This document shows, one piece after another, positions 7,386 to 15,901 of a stretch of 63,964 nt of DNA (position 1 is its first letter; every line of letters starts with the position of its first letter). Source of the DNA: Caryophanales bacterium UBA4694 (GTDB lineage: Bacteria; Bacillota_I; Bacilli_A; RFN20; CAG-288); assembly GCA_002404835.1 (NCBI GenBank), contig DHKM01000012.1:1-63964 (forward strand), read 5' to 3'. Below the pieces are notes generated by a model. That model saw only the letters and a program-made list of their open reading frames with translations, did not search any database and was not told the origin of the DNA. Position numbers and translations under genes: made by a program.

Positions 7386-8615
7386 ATGGAACATTATATC
7401 GCAAGCCGTTCACAGAAACCGTTAAGCAAGAATGACATCATCGCCATCAACAAAATGGCAGAAGCCGACAAGGCCAGCGGAAACAAAGTCATCAACGGAA
7501 GCATCGGAACCTTTTTGGATGACAACAAAAAACTCGGTGCCGTATTGACCGTCGACGAAGCTCTGAAGGAGCATATCACAGACCGACTCGGCTATCCTTC
7601 CGTCTACGGAGATAACGACTATCTTGAAGCAATCCAGAACTGGGTCTTCAAGGACAAGGGAGAAAAAATAAAGAAACTCTACCAGGTCTTTTCCGGTGCC
7701 ACCCTTGGAGGAACCGGAGCCATTTCCATGGCCTTCAATCTGTTCCTCGAACCCCTGGAAGCAGTCCTCCTTCCCAACGTCATGTGGACCAATTACAAAC
7801 TCATCGCCAAGAAAGCCTCCTGTTCCGTTGTGGAATACAACATGTTCAACGAAAAAGGCAAGTTCGATATCCAGTCCGTGAAGGATTGCATCGAAACGCA
7901 GTTCAGGAAGAACGAAAAAGTCCTTCTTGTCATCAACGATCCCTGCCAGAATCCGACCGGATACTGTCTGGACGAAAAAGAATACGATGCCCTGTTCGAA
8001 ATGCTCAACGAAGAAGGAAAGAAAGGAAAACTCACCGTCCTCTTCGATATCGCCTACCTTGCCTTCTATGCCGTAGAAGGACACTCCTGTGTGCTGATAG
8101 ACAAACTCAGCGAAAAGAAGACCGACTTCCTCCCTCTCATTGCCTTCAGCTGCTCCAAAGTCTTCGGACTCTACGGAATGAGAATGGGAGCCTTGTTTGC
8201 CTTGGCCCTCGATCAGGACGAATGGACCGAAATCCATTCCGCCTTCGGTGCCCAGGCCAGAGGCGTCTATTCCGTCCCTGTCGGTGCCGGACAATACGCC
8301 GTCAGCAAAGTCCTCAATGACCCAAGCCTTAGAAAAGCGCTCGAAGCGGAAATCAATGCCAACAAAGAAGTCCTCAAGGAAAGAGGAAAGCTCATCGTCG
8401 ACGAGCTGGAAAAGGCCGGAATCGAACACTATCCCTATGGTTCCGGATTCTTCATCACCGTCAAAGTCAAGGACAGCATGGATGTCTTCGAAAAGCTCAA
8501 GGAAGAGCATATCTATATCGTTCCGATGACTAAGACTAGCATCCGCATTGCCCTCTCCGGAATGACCAAGGAAGAAGGCGCCGTCCTTGTCAAAGAACTA
8601 AAGAAAGTACTTTAA
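7386..8615 (+). CDS. PLP-dependent class I/II aminotransferase (aromatic/aspartate-like)
   Basis: 409 residues, fold-type I aminotransferase. PLP lysine is Lys258 in FSCSKVFGLYGMRMGAL, with the S-K-x5-YGxR pattern seen in aspartate/tyrosine aminotransferases. The cofactor Asn-Pro is in NDPCQNPTGY and the Asp that holds the pyridine nitrogen is in LFDIAYLAF. A tail Arg in SIRIALSGM fits binding of the substrate alpha-carboxylate. The exact amino acid cannot be decided. It is a single-gene unit with its own extended -10 promoter and terminator. Confidence 0.88.
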   Translation: MEHYIASRSQKPLSKNDIIAINKMAEADKASGNKVINGSIGTFLDDNKKLGAVLTVDEALKEHITDRLGYPSVYGDNDYLEAIQNWVFKDKGEKIKKLYQVFSGATLGGTGAISMAFNLFLEPLEAVLLPNVMWTNYKLIAKKASCSVVEYNMFNEKGKFDIQSVKDCIETQFRKNEKVLLVINDPCQNPTGYCLDEKEYDALFEMLNEEGKKGKLTVLFDIAYLAFYAVEGHSCVLIDKLSEKKTDFLPLIAFSCSKVFGLYGMRMGALFALALDQDEWTEIHSAFGAQARGVYSVPVGAGQYAVSKVLNDPSLRKALEAEINANKEVLKERGKLIVDELEKAGIEHYPYGSGFFITVKVKDSMDVFEKLKEEHIYIVPMTKTSIRIALSGMTKEEGAVLVKELKKVL

Positions 8616-8664
8616 GAAAGAAAAAGCCGCTTCTTTTACACTCTTAACCAAACGAAACATCGAA

Positions 8665-8697
8665 AATGGTTCCGGATCATACCAGGAACCATTTTTT
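8665..8697 (+). terminator. Intrinsic terminator after the aminotransferase
   Basis: AATGGTTCC (8665-8673) and GGAACCATT (8685-8693) form a perfect 9-bp stem followed by a T-run. The rest of the 8616-8842 gap holds the next promoter and nothing else I recognise. Confidence 0.88.
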
Positions 8698-8826
8698 GAT
8701 CCTACCTGTTTCTTGACTCCTGTAAAAAAAGCCCATTTCAGAAGAGCGGACCTTCTCCCTTTCTTGGTTAGTCAAAACAAATAAAGCGAAAGTGTTCGGA
8801 AAACAGACATAAAAACAGAACAAATA

Positions 8827-8835
8827 TGCTATAAT
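8827..8835 (+). promoter_or_regulatory. Extended -10 promoter of the iron-type ABC importer
   Basis: TGCTATAAT ends 7 nt before the ATG at 8843. There is no Shine-Dalgarno, so the operon mRNA is probably leaderless. No Fur-like palindrome was seen. Confidence 0.7.
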
Positions 8836-8842
8836 CCATCCT

Positions 8843-9949
8843 ATGAACAAGAAAAGAACACTTATTTTACTGTCCCTCTTCACCCTCTTCTCCTGCCAGA
8901 ATACTCAGACATCCAAAAAGAAGGAAAACACTCTCGTCGATCTGAAAGGCAGGGAAGTATCCCTCAAACAAGACATCTCCAAAGTCTGCATCACCTTCAA
9001 TATCGAAGAATATCTCGCAATCGGAGGGAAAAAGGCCAAAGACAAAATCGTAGGCTGGTCCTTTTCCTATTGGAAAGGAAGAAGAAACGACGCCTACAAA
9101 GCCTATACTCAAGCCTATCCCGAACTTTTGAATTGCCAGGACATCGGCTATGACAAGAACATCAACATCGAGACCATCATCTCCTTGAGACCTGACGTCC
9201 TGATTGCCTCAAGTGCCGTCGACTATTCCTTCTTCCAACCCCATCTCGACCTCTTCGACAAAGCCGGAATACCGGTCGTCTTCATCGACTACCATACCGA
9301 TACCGTCGAAACCATCGGAAAATCGAATCAGGTGCTGGGAACCATCCTGAAGGAAGAAAAAAGAGCCGAGGAGATCACAGAATATTATCAAAGCAAAGTG
9401 AATCCCATCTTCGAAAAGGCAAAGACGATAACGGAAGACCAAAAGCCCAACGTCTATATGGAATTCTCCAAAGGCAAGGACATCTACGGAAACACCTGGT
9501 CGAAGAAGATGTGGGGTTCCCTCATCCAGCAGGTCGGAGGAAACAACATCGCCTATGACATCTCCGACACCAATTCCGTGGACATGGCCAAAGAAGCCAT
9601 CATCAGCAAAAATCCCGATGTCATCATCCTGACGGGAGTCGAGCAGACCGGACTGAACGGAAACGTTGTTTTAGGATACGGCCAGGATGAAGAAAAAGCC
9701 AAGAAGAATCTGGAAACCTATCTTTATCGGACCGAGTGGAAAGACGTCAATGCCGTGAAGACAAGAAACCTCTCCGCCGTCTATCACGACCTCTCCAGAC
9801 ACGTCTTCGACTTTGCCGGCGTCGAATACCTCGCCAAGCAGATACAGCCTACGATCTTCGCCGATCTGAATCCCATGAAGGATCTAGAAGAGTTCTTCAC
9901 TCTCTACATGCCCTTTGAACTGAAGGGATGCTTTATGATACAGCTATGA
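8843..9949 (+). CDS. ABC importer substrate-binding lipoprotein (FecB/BtuF type, iron complex or related ligand)
   Basis: 368 residues. A lipoprotein signal peptide ends LFTLFSC with lipidated Cys18. The mature part has the fold of cluster-8 binding proteins: DLKGREVSL near the N-terminus, IETIISLRPDVLIASS and the C-terminal NPDVIILTG. These bind ferric siderophores, haem or cobalamin; the ligand is not decidable here. The stop overlaps the permease start (ATGA), and permease and ATPase follow directly, completing a transporter. Confidence 0.88.
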   Translation: MNKKRTLILLSLFTLFSCQNTQTSKKKENTLVDLKGREVSLKQDISKVCITFNIEEYLAIGGKKAKDKIVGWSFSYWKGRRNDAYKAYTQAYPELLNCQDIGYDKNINIETIISLRPDVLIASSAVDYSFFQPHLDLFDKAGIPVVFIDYHTDTVETIGKSNQVLGTILKEEKRAEEITEYYQSKVNPIFEKAKTITEDQKPNVYMEFSKGKDIYGNTWSKKMWGSLIQQVGGNNIAYDISDTNSVDMAKEAIISKNPDVIILTGVEQTGLNGNVVLGYGQDEEKAKKNLETYLYRTEWKDVNAVKTRNLSAVYHDLSRHVFDFAGVEYLAKQIQPTIFADLNPMKDLEEFFTLYMPFELKGCFMIQL

Positions 9950-10962
9950 ACCAGGCTCTTTGCTTTTCCTACCAACACAAGAACCTCATCCGCATTCTTT
10001 TTCTCTCTCTTGGGGCAATCCTCATCCTTGCCTTATTTTCGGTGGACCTTTTTGTCGGAAGCGCAGGACTCTCCTTTCAGGAAACCATTCAGGCCATATT
10101 CACTCCCGACAATGTCGACCCGACAGTATCACTCATCGTACGGCAGATCCGCATCCCGATTGCCTTGATGGCAATCCTCATCGGACTATCTCTTGGTACA
10201 AGCGGAAGTGTCATGCAGACCATACTGAACAATCCACTTGCCTCTCCTTATACTCTGGGAATCGGAGCCGGAGCCTCCTTCGGAGCAAGCATCGCCATTC
10301 TTCTTGGATTCAATGACTTCCTTGTGGCCCTGATGGCATTTATCTTCAGCATGGTGATTTCCCTTCTCATCTATTTCTTCGGAACCATAAAGAAGATGAC
10401 GACCCATGCCATGACCCTTCTGGGCATTGCCCTTCTTTTTCTCTTCAAGGCCCTCCAGGCACTCGTCCAGTATTTTGCCGACGACACCCAGAACCAGGAT
10501 ATCCTCTTCTGGGAATTCGGTTCCCTGCAGAAAGTCGACTACACCAAAGTCCTGATCCTCTTTGTCGCCTTCCTTGTCGTTTTCCCGCTCATATTGAAGA
10601 ACAGCTGGAAATACACCTCCCTCTCTTTGGGAACCACGAAGGCAGAAAGCCTGGGAATCCGGACCGGAAAACTCAAACTCGAATCCTTCTTCCTCATCTC
10701 GGTCCTCTCCAGCCTTTCCGTCTGCTTCACCGGACCAATCGGATTCATCGGAATCGCAAGCCCCCATATGGCAAAAGCCATGGTCGGAGAAGACCACAGA
10801 TTCTATCTTCCTCTCTCCGGAATCCTGGGCGCCATCATCCTCCTGTTCTCGGACATCCTTTCCAAAATCATTGCCGCAGGATCCATCTTCCCCATCGGAA
10901 TCATCACCTCGCTGATCGGAGTTCCCTTCTTCTTTTTCATCCTCATCAAGGAGAAGAACTGA
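9946..10962 (+). CDS. FecCD-family ABC permease
   Basis: 338 residues from the ATG overlapping the binding-protein stop (ATGA at 9946); an in-frame ATG at 9928 has no room for a ribosome-binding site. About ten hydrophobic segments and the family signature GTSGSVMQTILNNPLASPYT, then LGIGAGASFGAS and TGPIGFIGIASPHMAK, as in FecC/FecD/BtuC. It would work as a homodimer with the downstream ATPase. Only one permease gene is present. Confidence 0.9.
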   Translation: MNQALCFSYQHKNLIRILFLSLGAILILALFSVDLFVGSAGLSFQETIQAIFTPDNVDPTVSLIVRQIRIPIALMAILIGLSLGTSGSVMQTILNNPLASPYTLGIGAGASFGASIAILLGFNDFLVALMAFIFSMVISLLIYFFGTIKKMTTHAMTLLGIALLFLFKALQALVQYFADDTQNQDILFWEFGSLQKVDYTKVLILFVAFLVVFPLILKNSWKYTSLSLGTTKAESLGIRTGKLKLESFFLISVLSSLSVCFTGPIGFIGIASPHMAKAMVGEDHRFYLPLSGILGAIILLFSDILSKIIAAGSIFPIGIITSLIGVPFFFFILIKEKN

Positions 10963-10963
10963 T

Positions 10964-11758
10964 ATGCTTCAAATCAAAGACCTTGTCTATCGCTACAAGA
11001 AGAACAGGGAAGAAACGCTGAAAGGAACAGACTTTTCCATGAATGGCGGTCAGATCACGACCCTGCTTGGACCAAACGGTGCCGGAAAGACGACCCTTCT
11101 GAAAATACTGACCTCGGCCAACCAGGAAAAAGGCCACATCTTTTACGATGGAAAAGACCTGTCGGAAATGAAGGAACAAGAAAAAAGAGAACTCATCGCC
11201 TATCTGCCGCAGGAAAACGGCAGCCTATCCTCCTTAAGCGTCTTCGAAGTCGTCCTTCTAGGAAACTGGAACCGCCTCATGCTCAAAGTCGACGAAAAAC
11301 AGCTTGAGCATACAGCGAATATCCTCAAGGAGTTCGGACTGGAGAACATCGCCGACAAGAAATACAGCCAGCTTTCCGGAGGACAAAGAAGGATCGTCTC
11401 CATTGCCATGACCATCGCAAAAGACCCCAAAATCCTGATTCTGGACGAACCGACGGCCAACTTGGACGTCTATAACGAAATCGAAGTGCTGACCCTCATC
11501 AAGGAATACGTGAGAAAGAAGAACATCATCGCCCTTCTGGTGCTGCATTCCATCAATCTAGCCTCCCGGTATTCCGATAAGATCTGCCTGATGAAAGACG
11601 GAAGGATCTACAAGGAAGGAACTCCGCTTGAGACCATAACGGAAGAAAACCTGCGCTATGTCTATCATATCCTCACGGAAAAAACGATCACGAAGAAAGG
11701 ATATCCCTTGATCCATATCCTCGACAACGAGAAAACTACGGATCCACTTTCGAAATGA
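10964..11758 (+). CDS. ABC importer ATPase (FecE/BtuD type)
   Basis: 264 residues that power the importer. Walker A is LLGPNGAGKTTLLK, the Q-loop YLPQEN, the signature LSGGQRR, Walker B ILILDEPTANLD and the switch His is in LLVLHSINLA. It starts 1 nt after the permease stop. The last 23 nt overlap the convergent alpha-galactosidase gene, so no terminator separates the two. Confidence 0.93.
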   Translation: MLQIKDLVYRYKKNREETLKGTDFSMNGGQITTLLGPNGAGKTTLLKILTSANQEKGHIFYDGKDLSEMKEQEKRELIAYLPQENGSLSSLSVFEVVLLGNWNRLMLKVDEKQLEHTANILKEFGLENIADKKYSQLSGGQRRIVSIAMTIAKDPKILILDEPTANLDVYNEIEVLTLIKEYVRKKNIIALLVLHSINLASRYSDKICLMKDGRIYKEGTPLETITEENLRYVYHILTEKTITKKGYPLIHILDNEKTTDPLSK

Positions 11759-14027
11759 CATACAGGCGGGAAGAGAAATCGCCCATGAGACGGATGTTCT
11801 CGTCATATCCGCTTCCTGTCCACTCCTGAGCCAGGCAAGGACCCATGGAAAGAATCGTGTTCCCGCTTGCAAAACCATGATCATGTTCGCTAAGCATATC
11901 CTTGAACCTGGATACCAAAGAAAAAAGCATTCCATCCTCTTTAAGATGAATCGGAGAAATATAGTTCACAAGATTTCCAAACTTCTCCAAAGGAATATGC
12001 TCGATACGGTTTTCATATTCATAGAAAGACTCTGGATTCAGGTTATAGGCAAAAAGCCTCTCCTCTTTAAAGGAAATCTCGTCGATGGAACGGAAATAAC
12101 CGACGATGCTTGTCTTTTCCGTATAGGCTTGAAGAATCAGATCCGAAGATCCGCTTCTTTCCTGGACAAGATAGTACTGACCAAACTGCAATACCTTCCG
12201 ATATTTCTTGTAGAAGGAAATCTGCTCCTTGATGGTCTTCTCTTCCAACGGGGAAAGATCATCCAGGTCCAGCTCATATCCGAGTATTCCAAAGCAGGCA
12301 ACATCGAATTTCGTTTCGAGGCTGGTCTTCCGGAGAAGCTGGTTGCTGGTTTTGGCTGCGACATGGTTGGACATCACCGAAAGAGGATAATTCACCATGG
12401 CTGACTTCTGGATGCTCTCCCGCTTGAAGGAATCGGTATCATCGCTCATCCAGGACTGCGGAAAGAACGACAGCATGCCGAGATCGAACCGGTTCCCGCC
12501 GCTGGCGCAGTTCTCGAAAAGGACATCCGGAAATCTTTCCTTCAGGCTTCTTAGCACCCGATAAAGACCGACGATATAGTCATAGTTCAGCGAAGAAGAG
12601 GCCATATTGGTGAAATTCCGGTTGTAGTCCCACTTCAGGTAGGAGATCCTAGCGCTGGACAGGACATCCGAAACACTCTTCAGGACAAACTGCTGGACCT
12701 CCTCTTTGGATAGATCCAGAACATACTGGTTTCTTCCCGTATATGCCTTGTGGCTGTCGTGGATGATCCAGTCGGGATGGTTTTGATAAACCCTGGAATC
12801 CTCGTTTACCATCTCGGGTTCCATCCAGATGCCGAACGAAAGGGAGAGCTTTTCTGCCTCCTCTGCAAGAGAAGAAAGCCCGCCGGGAATCTTCCTCGGA
12901 TTCACTTCCCAGTCTCCGAGTCCGTGACTGTCGTCATCCCGGGAGGAGAACCATCCGTCATCCAGGACAAACGTCTCTATGCCGAGGCTTTTTGCCTTCT
13001 TCATCAAGGAAACAATCTTTCCCTTGCTGAACTTCATGCCGGTAGCTTCCCAGTTGTTGTAGACGATCGGACGCTCCTTGTCCATGAATTCCTTCGGTAT
13101 GACATGATGATTGACAAACGACTGCATGTTGTTCGAAAGCCCGTTTGTCCCCAGATAGGAAAAAGAGAACACAAAACACGGTGTGACAAACCCCTCTTCC
13201 GGAGCAATCTCCTTCATAAAGCCGGTGGAAAGGATTCCCGACTGGATGCGGATATTGGAAAAAGCGTCCATTTCGATCGAATCCTCGAAATTGCCGGAAT
13301 ACATCAGATTGAATGCGTAGCAGTTCCCGTCTCTGCTTGTGCATCCCCCTTCCTTGATATAGAAGGACGGATTATGTCTGGCCGACGAAGAACCGAGTCC
13401 CGATTCCAGGACAAACCTGCCGGGAACGATCTTCGTCTCGCAGGTGTTCAGCTCGTTGGCCCAGCTTCCATAAGTCGAGACAATGGTGTCGTCCTGGTTG
13501 ACCAGACAAAGCTGGAAGGACATGGCTTTGTTCACGAAGACGGACTTACCAGAACCGTTTATCAGCTCATAGTAGGCGCCAATCACGTCCTCCTTGTCGA
13601 AAGAGAGAAGATGAAGCTTCAAGAACAAAGAGCAGGTCTCATCCTTCAAGAGGATCACAAAGGAAGAAGAAGGATCATGAGGAAGAGGAAAGACAAGATC
13701 CGTCTCCTTTTCATTCTCCACACCGGAAAAGACAAAATCCAGCGTGCAAAAAGGAGAAACAACAAAAGCAGGTGAAAAACAATCCCCGTTTCCCATCGTA
13801 GAACAGACGCCTTTGATCATGTTGTTGGAAAAGCTGTCCTTCCGGTTCAGGACACATTCCCCGCCATAAAGGACGGGATAGTTCCGCTTCAGAAAGGAAA
13901 CCTCTTCCGGAAACCGGATTTTCCTGCCATAATATTCGCATGTCAGTTTTCCGTTATGGCTGTGGCTGAAGACCAGCGAAGTGCGTTCGGTACTGACAAG
14001 AATCTCGTCACCCTTGATTTCAAACAT
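11736..14027 (-). CDS. Alpha-galactosidase, glycoside hydrolase family 36
   Basis: 763 residues, the usual length of bacterial GH36. It hydrolyses alpha-1,6-galactosides such as melibiose or raffinose. The nucleophile is Asp467 in SYLKWDYNRNF, and the acid/base Asp lies in the SWMSDDTDSF segment (Asp529-532). Conserved GH36 motifs include YNNWEATGMKF, LDDGWFSSRDDD and FENCASGGNRFDLGML. No signal peptide, so cytoplasmic. A GGAG box lies about 13 nt before the start, further than usual. There are no transporter or regulator genes for alpha-galactosides beside it. The 3' end overlaps the ABC ATPase gene on the other strand. Confidence 0.93.
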   Translation of the reverse strand: MFEIKGDEILVSTERTSLVFSHSHNGKLTCEYYGRKIRFPEEVSFLKRNYPVLYGGECVLNRKDSFSNNMIKGVCSTMGNGDCFSPAFVVSPFCTLDFVFSGVENEKETDLVFPLPHDPSSSFVILLKDETCSLFLKLHLLSFDKEDVIGAYYELINGSGKSVFVNKAMSFQLCLVNQDDTIVSTYGSWANELNTCETKIVPGRFVLESGLGSSSARHNPSFYIKEGGCTSRDGNCYAFNLMYSGNFEDSIEMDAFSNIRIQSGILSTGFMKEIAPEEGFVTPCFVFSFSYLGTNGLSNNMQSFVNHHVIPKEFMDKERPIVYNNWEATGMKFSKGKIVSLMKKAKSLGIETFVLDDGWFSSRDDDSHGLGDWEVNPRKIPGGLSSLAEEAEKLSLSFGIWMEPEMVNEDSRVYQNHPDWIIHDSHKAYTGRNQYVLDLSKEEVQQFVLKSVSDVLSSARISYLKWDYNRNFTNMASSSLNYDYIVGLYRVLRSLKERFPDVLFENCASGGNRFDLGMLSFFPQSWMSDDTDSFKRESIQKSAMVNYPLSVMSNHVAAKTSNQLLRKTSLETKFDVACFGILGYELDLDDLSPLEEKTIKEQISFYKKYRKVLQFGQYYLVQERSGSSDLILQAYTEKTSIVGYFRSIDEISFKEERLFAYNLNPESFYEYENRIEHIPLEKFGNLVNYISPIHLKEDGMLFSLVSRFKDMLSEHDHGFASGNTILSMGPCLAQEWTGSGYDENIRLMGDFSSRLYVISKVDP

Positions 14028-14102
14028 AAATGATATCCATCTCCTTTTAAAAGACTATAGCAAAAGAAGAAGGACAAGTAAATCACGAAAGGAAAAAGAA
14101 AC

Positions 14103-14714
14103 ATGAAATGGACACTGAAGGACATCATCCAGGAAACAGATCATAAATTCCTCAATTTCTATACCCTTGTCTACGAAGTCGAAAAGGACGGCGAAAAGAA
14201 AAGATACGAGTACTACATGACCAGCCGGAGAACTAGAGAAACCCTTGTTCCCCTTCTGAAAAAAGCACAAAAGCCCGACGGAGTCATGATTCCCCTCTAT
14301 CACATCGGAAAAGACGGGAAAATCCGTTTCCTCCTGACCAGACAGTTCCGGCCGGCCCTTGGTCTTTACGTCACCTCCGTTCCGGCGGGTCTGATGGAAG
14401 AAAAAGACAAGGATATTCTGGAAGTGGCAAGAAGGGAGGCTAAGGAAGAAGCCGGAGTCGAAATCGAAGACCTCGAGATTCTGGCAGACATCGGTTCGAC
14501 CTCCTCGGGATTCTCCGACGAGACAAACGCCATCGTCCTGGCCAGAATCAAGGAAGAAGAACAAAAAGACCTGGAAGAATTCGAAGACATCAGGACAGAC
14601 CTCTATACGATAGGGCAGGTAGAAGAGATGCTCAAGGACAAAACCTGCTTCTTCGCCTTGGAAGTAAGGACCCTGATGCTTTATCTAATGCTCAGATTCA
14701 AAGATTATCGCTAA
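14103..14714 (+). CDS. NUDIX hydrolase (ADP-ribose pyrophosphatase-like)
   Basis: 203 residues. The NUDIX helix is clear at VARREAKEEAGVEIEDLE (REXXEE metal site), preceded by PAGLMEEKD; the glycine-to-RE spacing is one residue longer than the classical box. The flanking TRQFRPALGLYVTSVPAG resembles ADP-ribose pyrophosphatases. It may hydrolyse ADP-ribose or another nucleoside diphosphate derivative. Translation uses AAAGGA 10 nt upstream. It is divergent from the alpha-galactosidase and ends in a bidirectional terminator. Confidence 0.85.
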   Translation: MKWTLKDIIQETDHKFLNFYTLVYEVEKDGEKKRYEYYMTSRRTRETLVPLLKKAQKPDGVMIPLYHIGKDGKIRFLLTRQFRPALGLYVTSVPAGLMEEKDKDILEVARREAKEEAGVEIEDLEILADIGSTSSGFSDETNAIVLARIKEEEQKDLEEFEDIRTDLYTIGQVEEMLKDKTCFFALEVRTLMLYLMLRFKDYR

Positions 14715-14715
14715 G

Positions 14716-14752
14716 AAAAAATCCGAACCCGGCAAAGGATTCGGATTTTTTT
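14716..14752. terminator. Bidirectional intrinsic terminator between the NUDIX gene and the phn operon
   Basis: ATCCGAA (14721-14727) pairs with TTCGGAT (14740-14746). An A-run precedes and a T-run follows, so the hairpin can stop transcription from both convergent units. Confidence 0.88.
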
Positions 14753-14755
14753 GAT

Positions 14756-15901
14756 TCAGACGAGCTTCTTTCGGATCTTGGTCGAAACAAAATCGACCAA
14801 CATGATCATGATCAACAGACCCCAGAGCAAGGCTCCGAGCTGAGGCCAGTTCTGGTTGTTGGAATAGGTGAGAATCAGACGGCCCATGTCGCCGGCACCC
14901 ACAAGACCGAGGATGGAGGCATTTCTCAGGTTCAGGTCGAAACGATAGAGAATCGTGGAAATGAAGTTGGAAGAGACCTGCGGGAAGACACCGACCCGGA
15001 TCTTGGACAAAGTCGTACCACCGGTCGCATTGAGCGATTCGAGGAAATTCATGTTCATGCTGTCGAGATCGTCGGAATACATCTTTCCGACCATGCCGAT
15101 GGACTGGATGGAAAGGACGACGACACCGGTAATCGGACCGATGCCGGTGATCTGGACAAGAAGAATACAGAAGACGATTTCCGGGAACGTACGGATCAGA
15201 ATCAGAAGGATCTCGGAGACGATGGCCCATTTTCCGAGAAGCTTATGGCTGGCCAGAAAGCCGAACGGAATGGCAAACAAGGAGGCAAGAAGCGTTCCGA
15301 CAAAGGCAATGGCAAACGTCTGGAGGCAGAGATAGAATACGCACTGTTCGAATCCATCCCCGAAGGCAAAGAACATCGAATAGTCCGGAACGATGAAACC
15401 GAGGAAGAATTTCGAAATCATATCCGGCTGGGCTTTCCCGAAACCGGTAAACGAACCGGAGGAAATCCCAAAATAGATAAGAAGGGAGAAGAACAGGACA
15501 AAAGTGACCACATTGACGACCCACATCGGAGGACGGCTGAAGAAGGCATCAATGGAAGAAACATAATGACGATAATGGGAATCGAAGTTCCTCTTCGAAG
15601 CACATTTCTTCTTTTCCGAGGAAATGCTCTTGAGGAAGAAACGCTTTTCTTTTCGATAGCTCTTCTTGCAGACTTTGATTTCCAGAGAAACCTCTTTTGA
15701 ATCCTTGTTCTGGGAACTGAGACTTGAGATTTTCTCCTCTTCCATCTTCTTCAGATTCCTAAGACCGGTCTCTTTTTTCTTGTTCAGGCTATCCAGGCTC
15801 TTTGCGTATTCGGCCTTGGCCTGAAGTCTGGCTTCTTTGCTTCTTTCTCTGCTGTCGGCTTTTTCCTGAAGAAGCTTCTCGTTTGTAAAATCCTTCATCA
15901 T
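14756..15901 (-). CDS. phnE: Phosphonate-type ABC permease PhnE (second copy) with coiled-coil N-terminus
   Basis: 381 residues against about 270 for a normal PhnE. The first ~115 residues are highly charged, Lys/Glu-rich and predicted coiled coil (for example SLDSLNKKKETGLRN), lying before the first membrane segment. The rest is a six-helix permease with the EAA-like loop FLESLNATGGTTLSKIRVGVFPQ and the PhnE hallmark NLRNASILGLVGAGDMG. It starts in the ATGA overlap with the first phnE, with AGGAGG inside that gene. The two permeases probably form a heterodimer. The substrate could be phosphonate, phosphite or phosphate; no phn lyase genes are near. Confidence 0.88.
   Translation of the reverse strand: MMKDFTNEKLLQEKADSRERSKEARLQAKAEYAKSLDSLNKKKETGLRNLKKMEEEKISSLSSQNKDSKEVSLEIKVCKKSYRKEKRFFLKSISSEKKKCASKRNFDSHYRHYVSSIDAFFSRPPMWVVNVVTFVLFFSLLIYFGISSGSFTGFGKAQPDMISKFFLGFIVPDYSMFFAFGDGFEQCVFYLCLQTFAIAFVGTLLASLFAIPFGFLASHKLLGKWAIVSEILLILIRTFPEIVFCILLVQITGIGPITGVVVLSIQSIGMVGKMYSDDLDSMNMNFLESLNATGGTTLSKIRVGVFPQVSSNFISTILYRFDLNLRNASILGLVGAGDMGRLILTYSNNQNWPQLGALLWGLLIMIMLVDFVSTKIRKKLV

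Noticed and set aside
7422..8510. 362-codon open frame antisense to the aminotransferase
   Set aside because: The plus strand encodes a complete PLP enzyme; the antisense product is low-complexity and lacks a start signal.
8616..8842. Fur box or small RNA gene before the iron-type importer
   Set aside because: Only the aminotransferase terminator and an extended -10 promoter could be supported.
12750..13775. 341-codon open frame antisense to the alpha-galactosidase
   Set aside because: Shadow of a well-supported GH36 gene.
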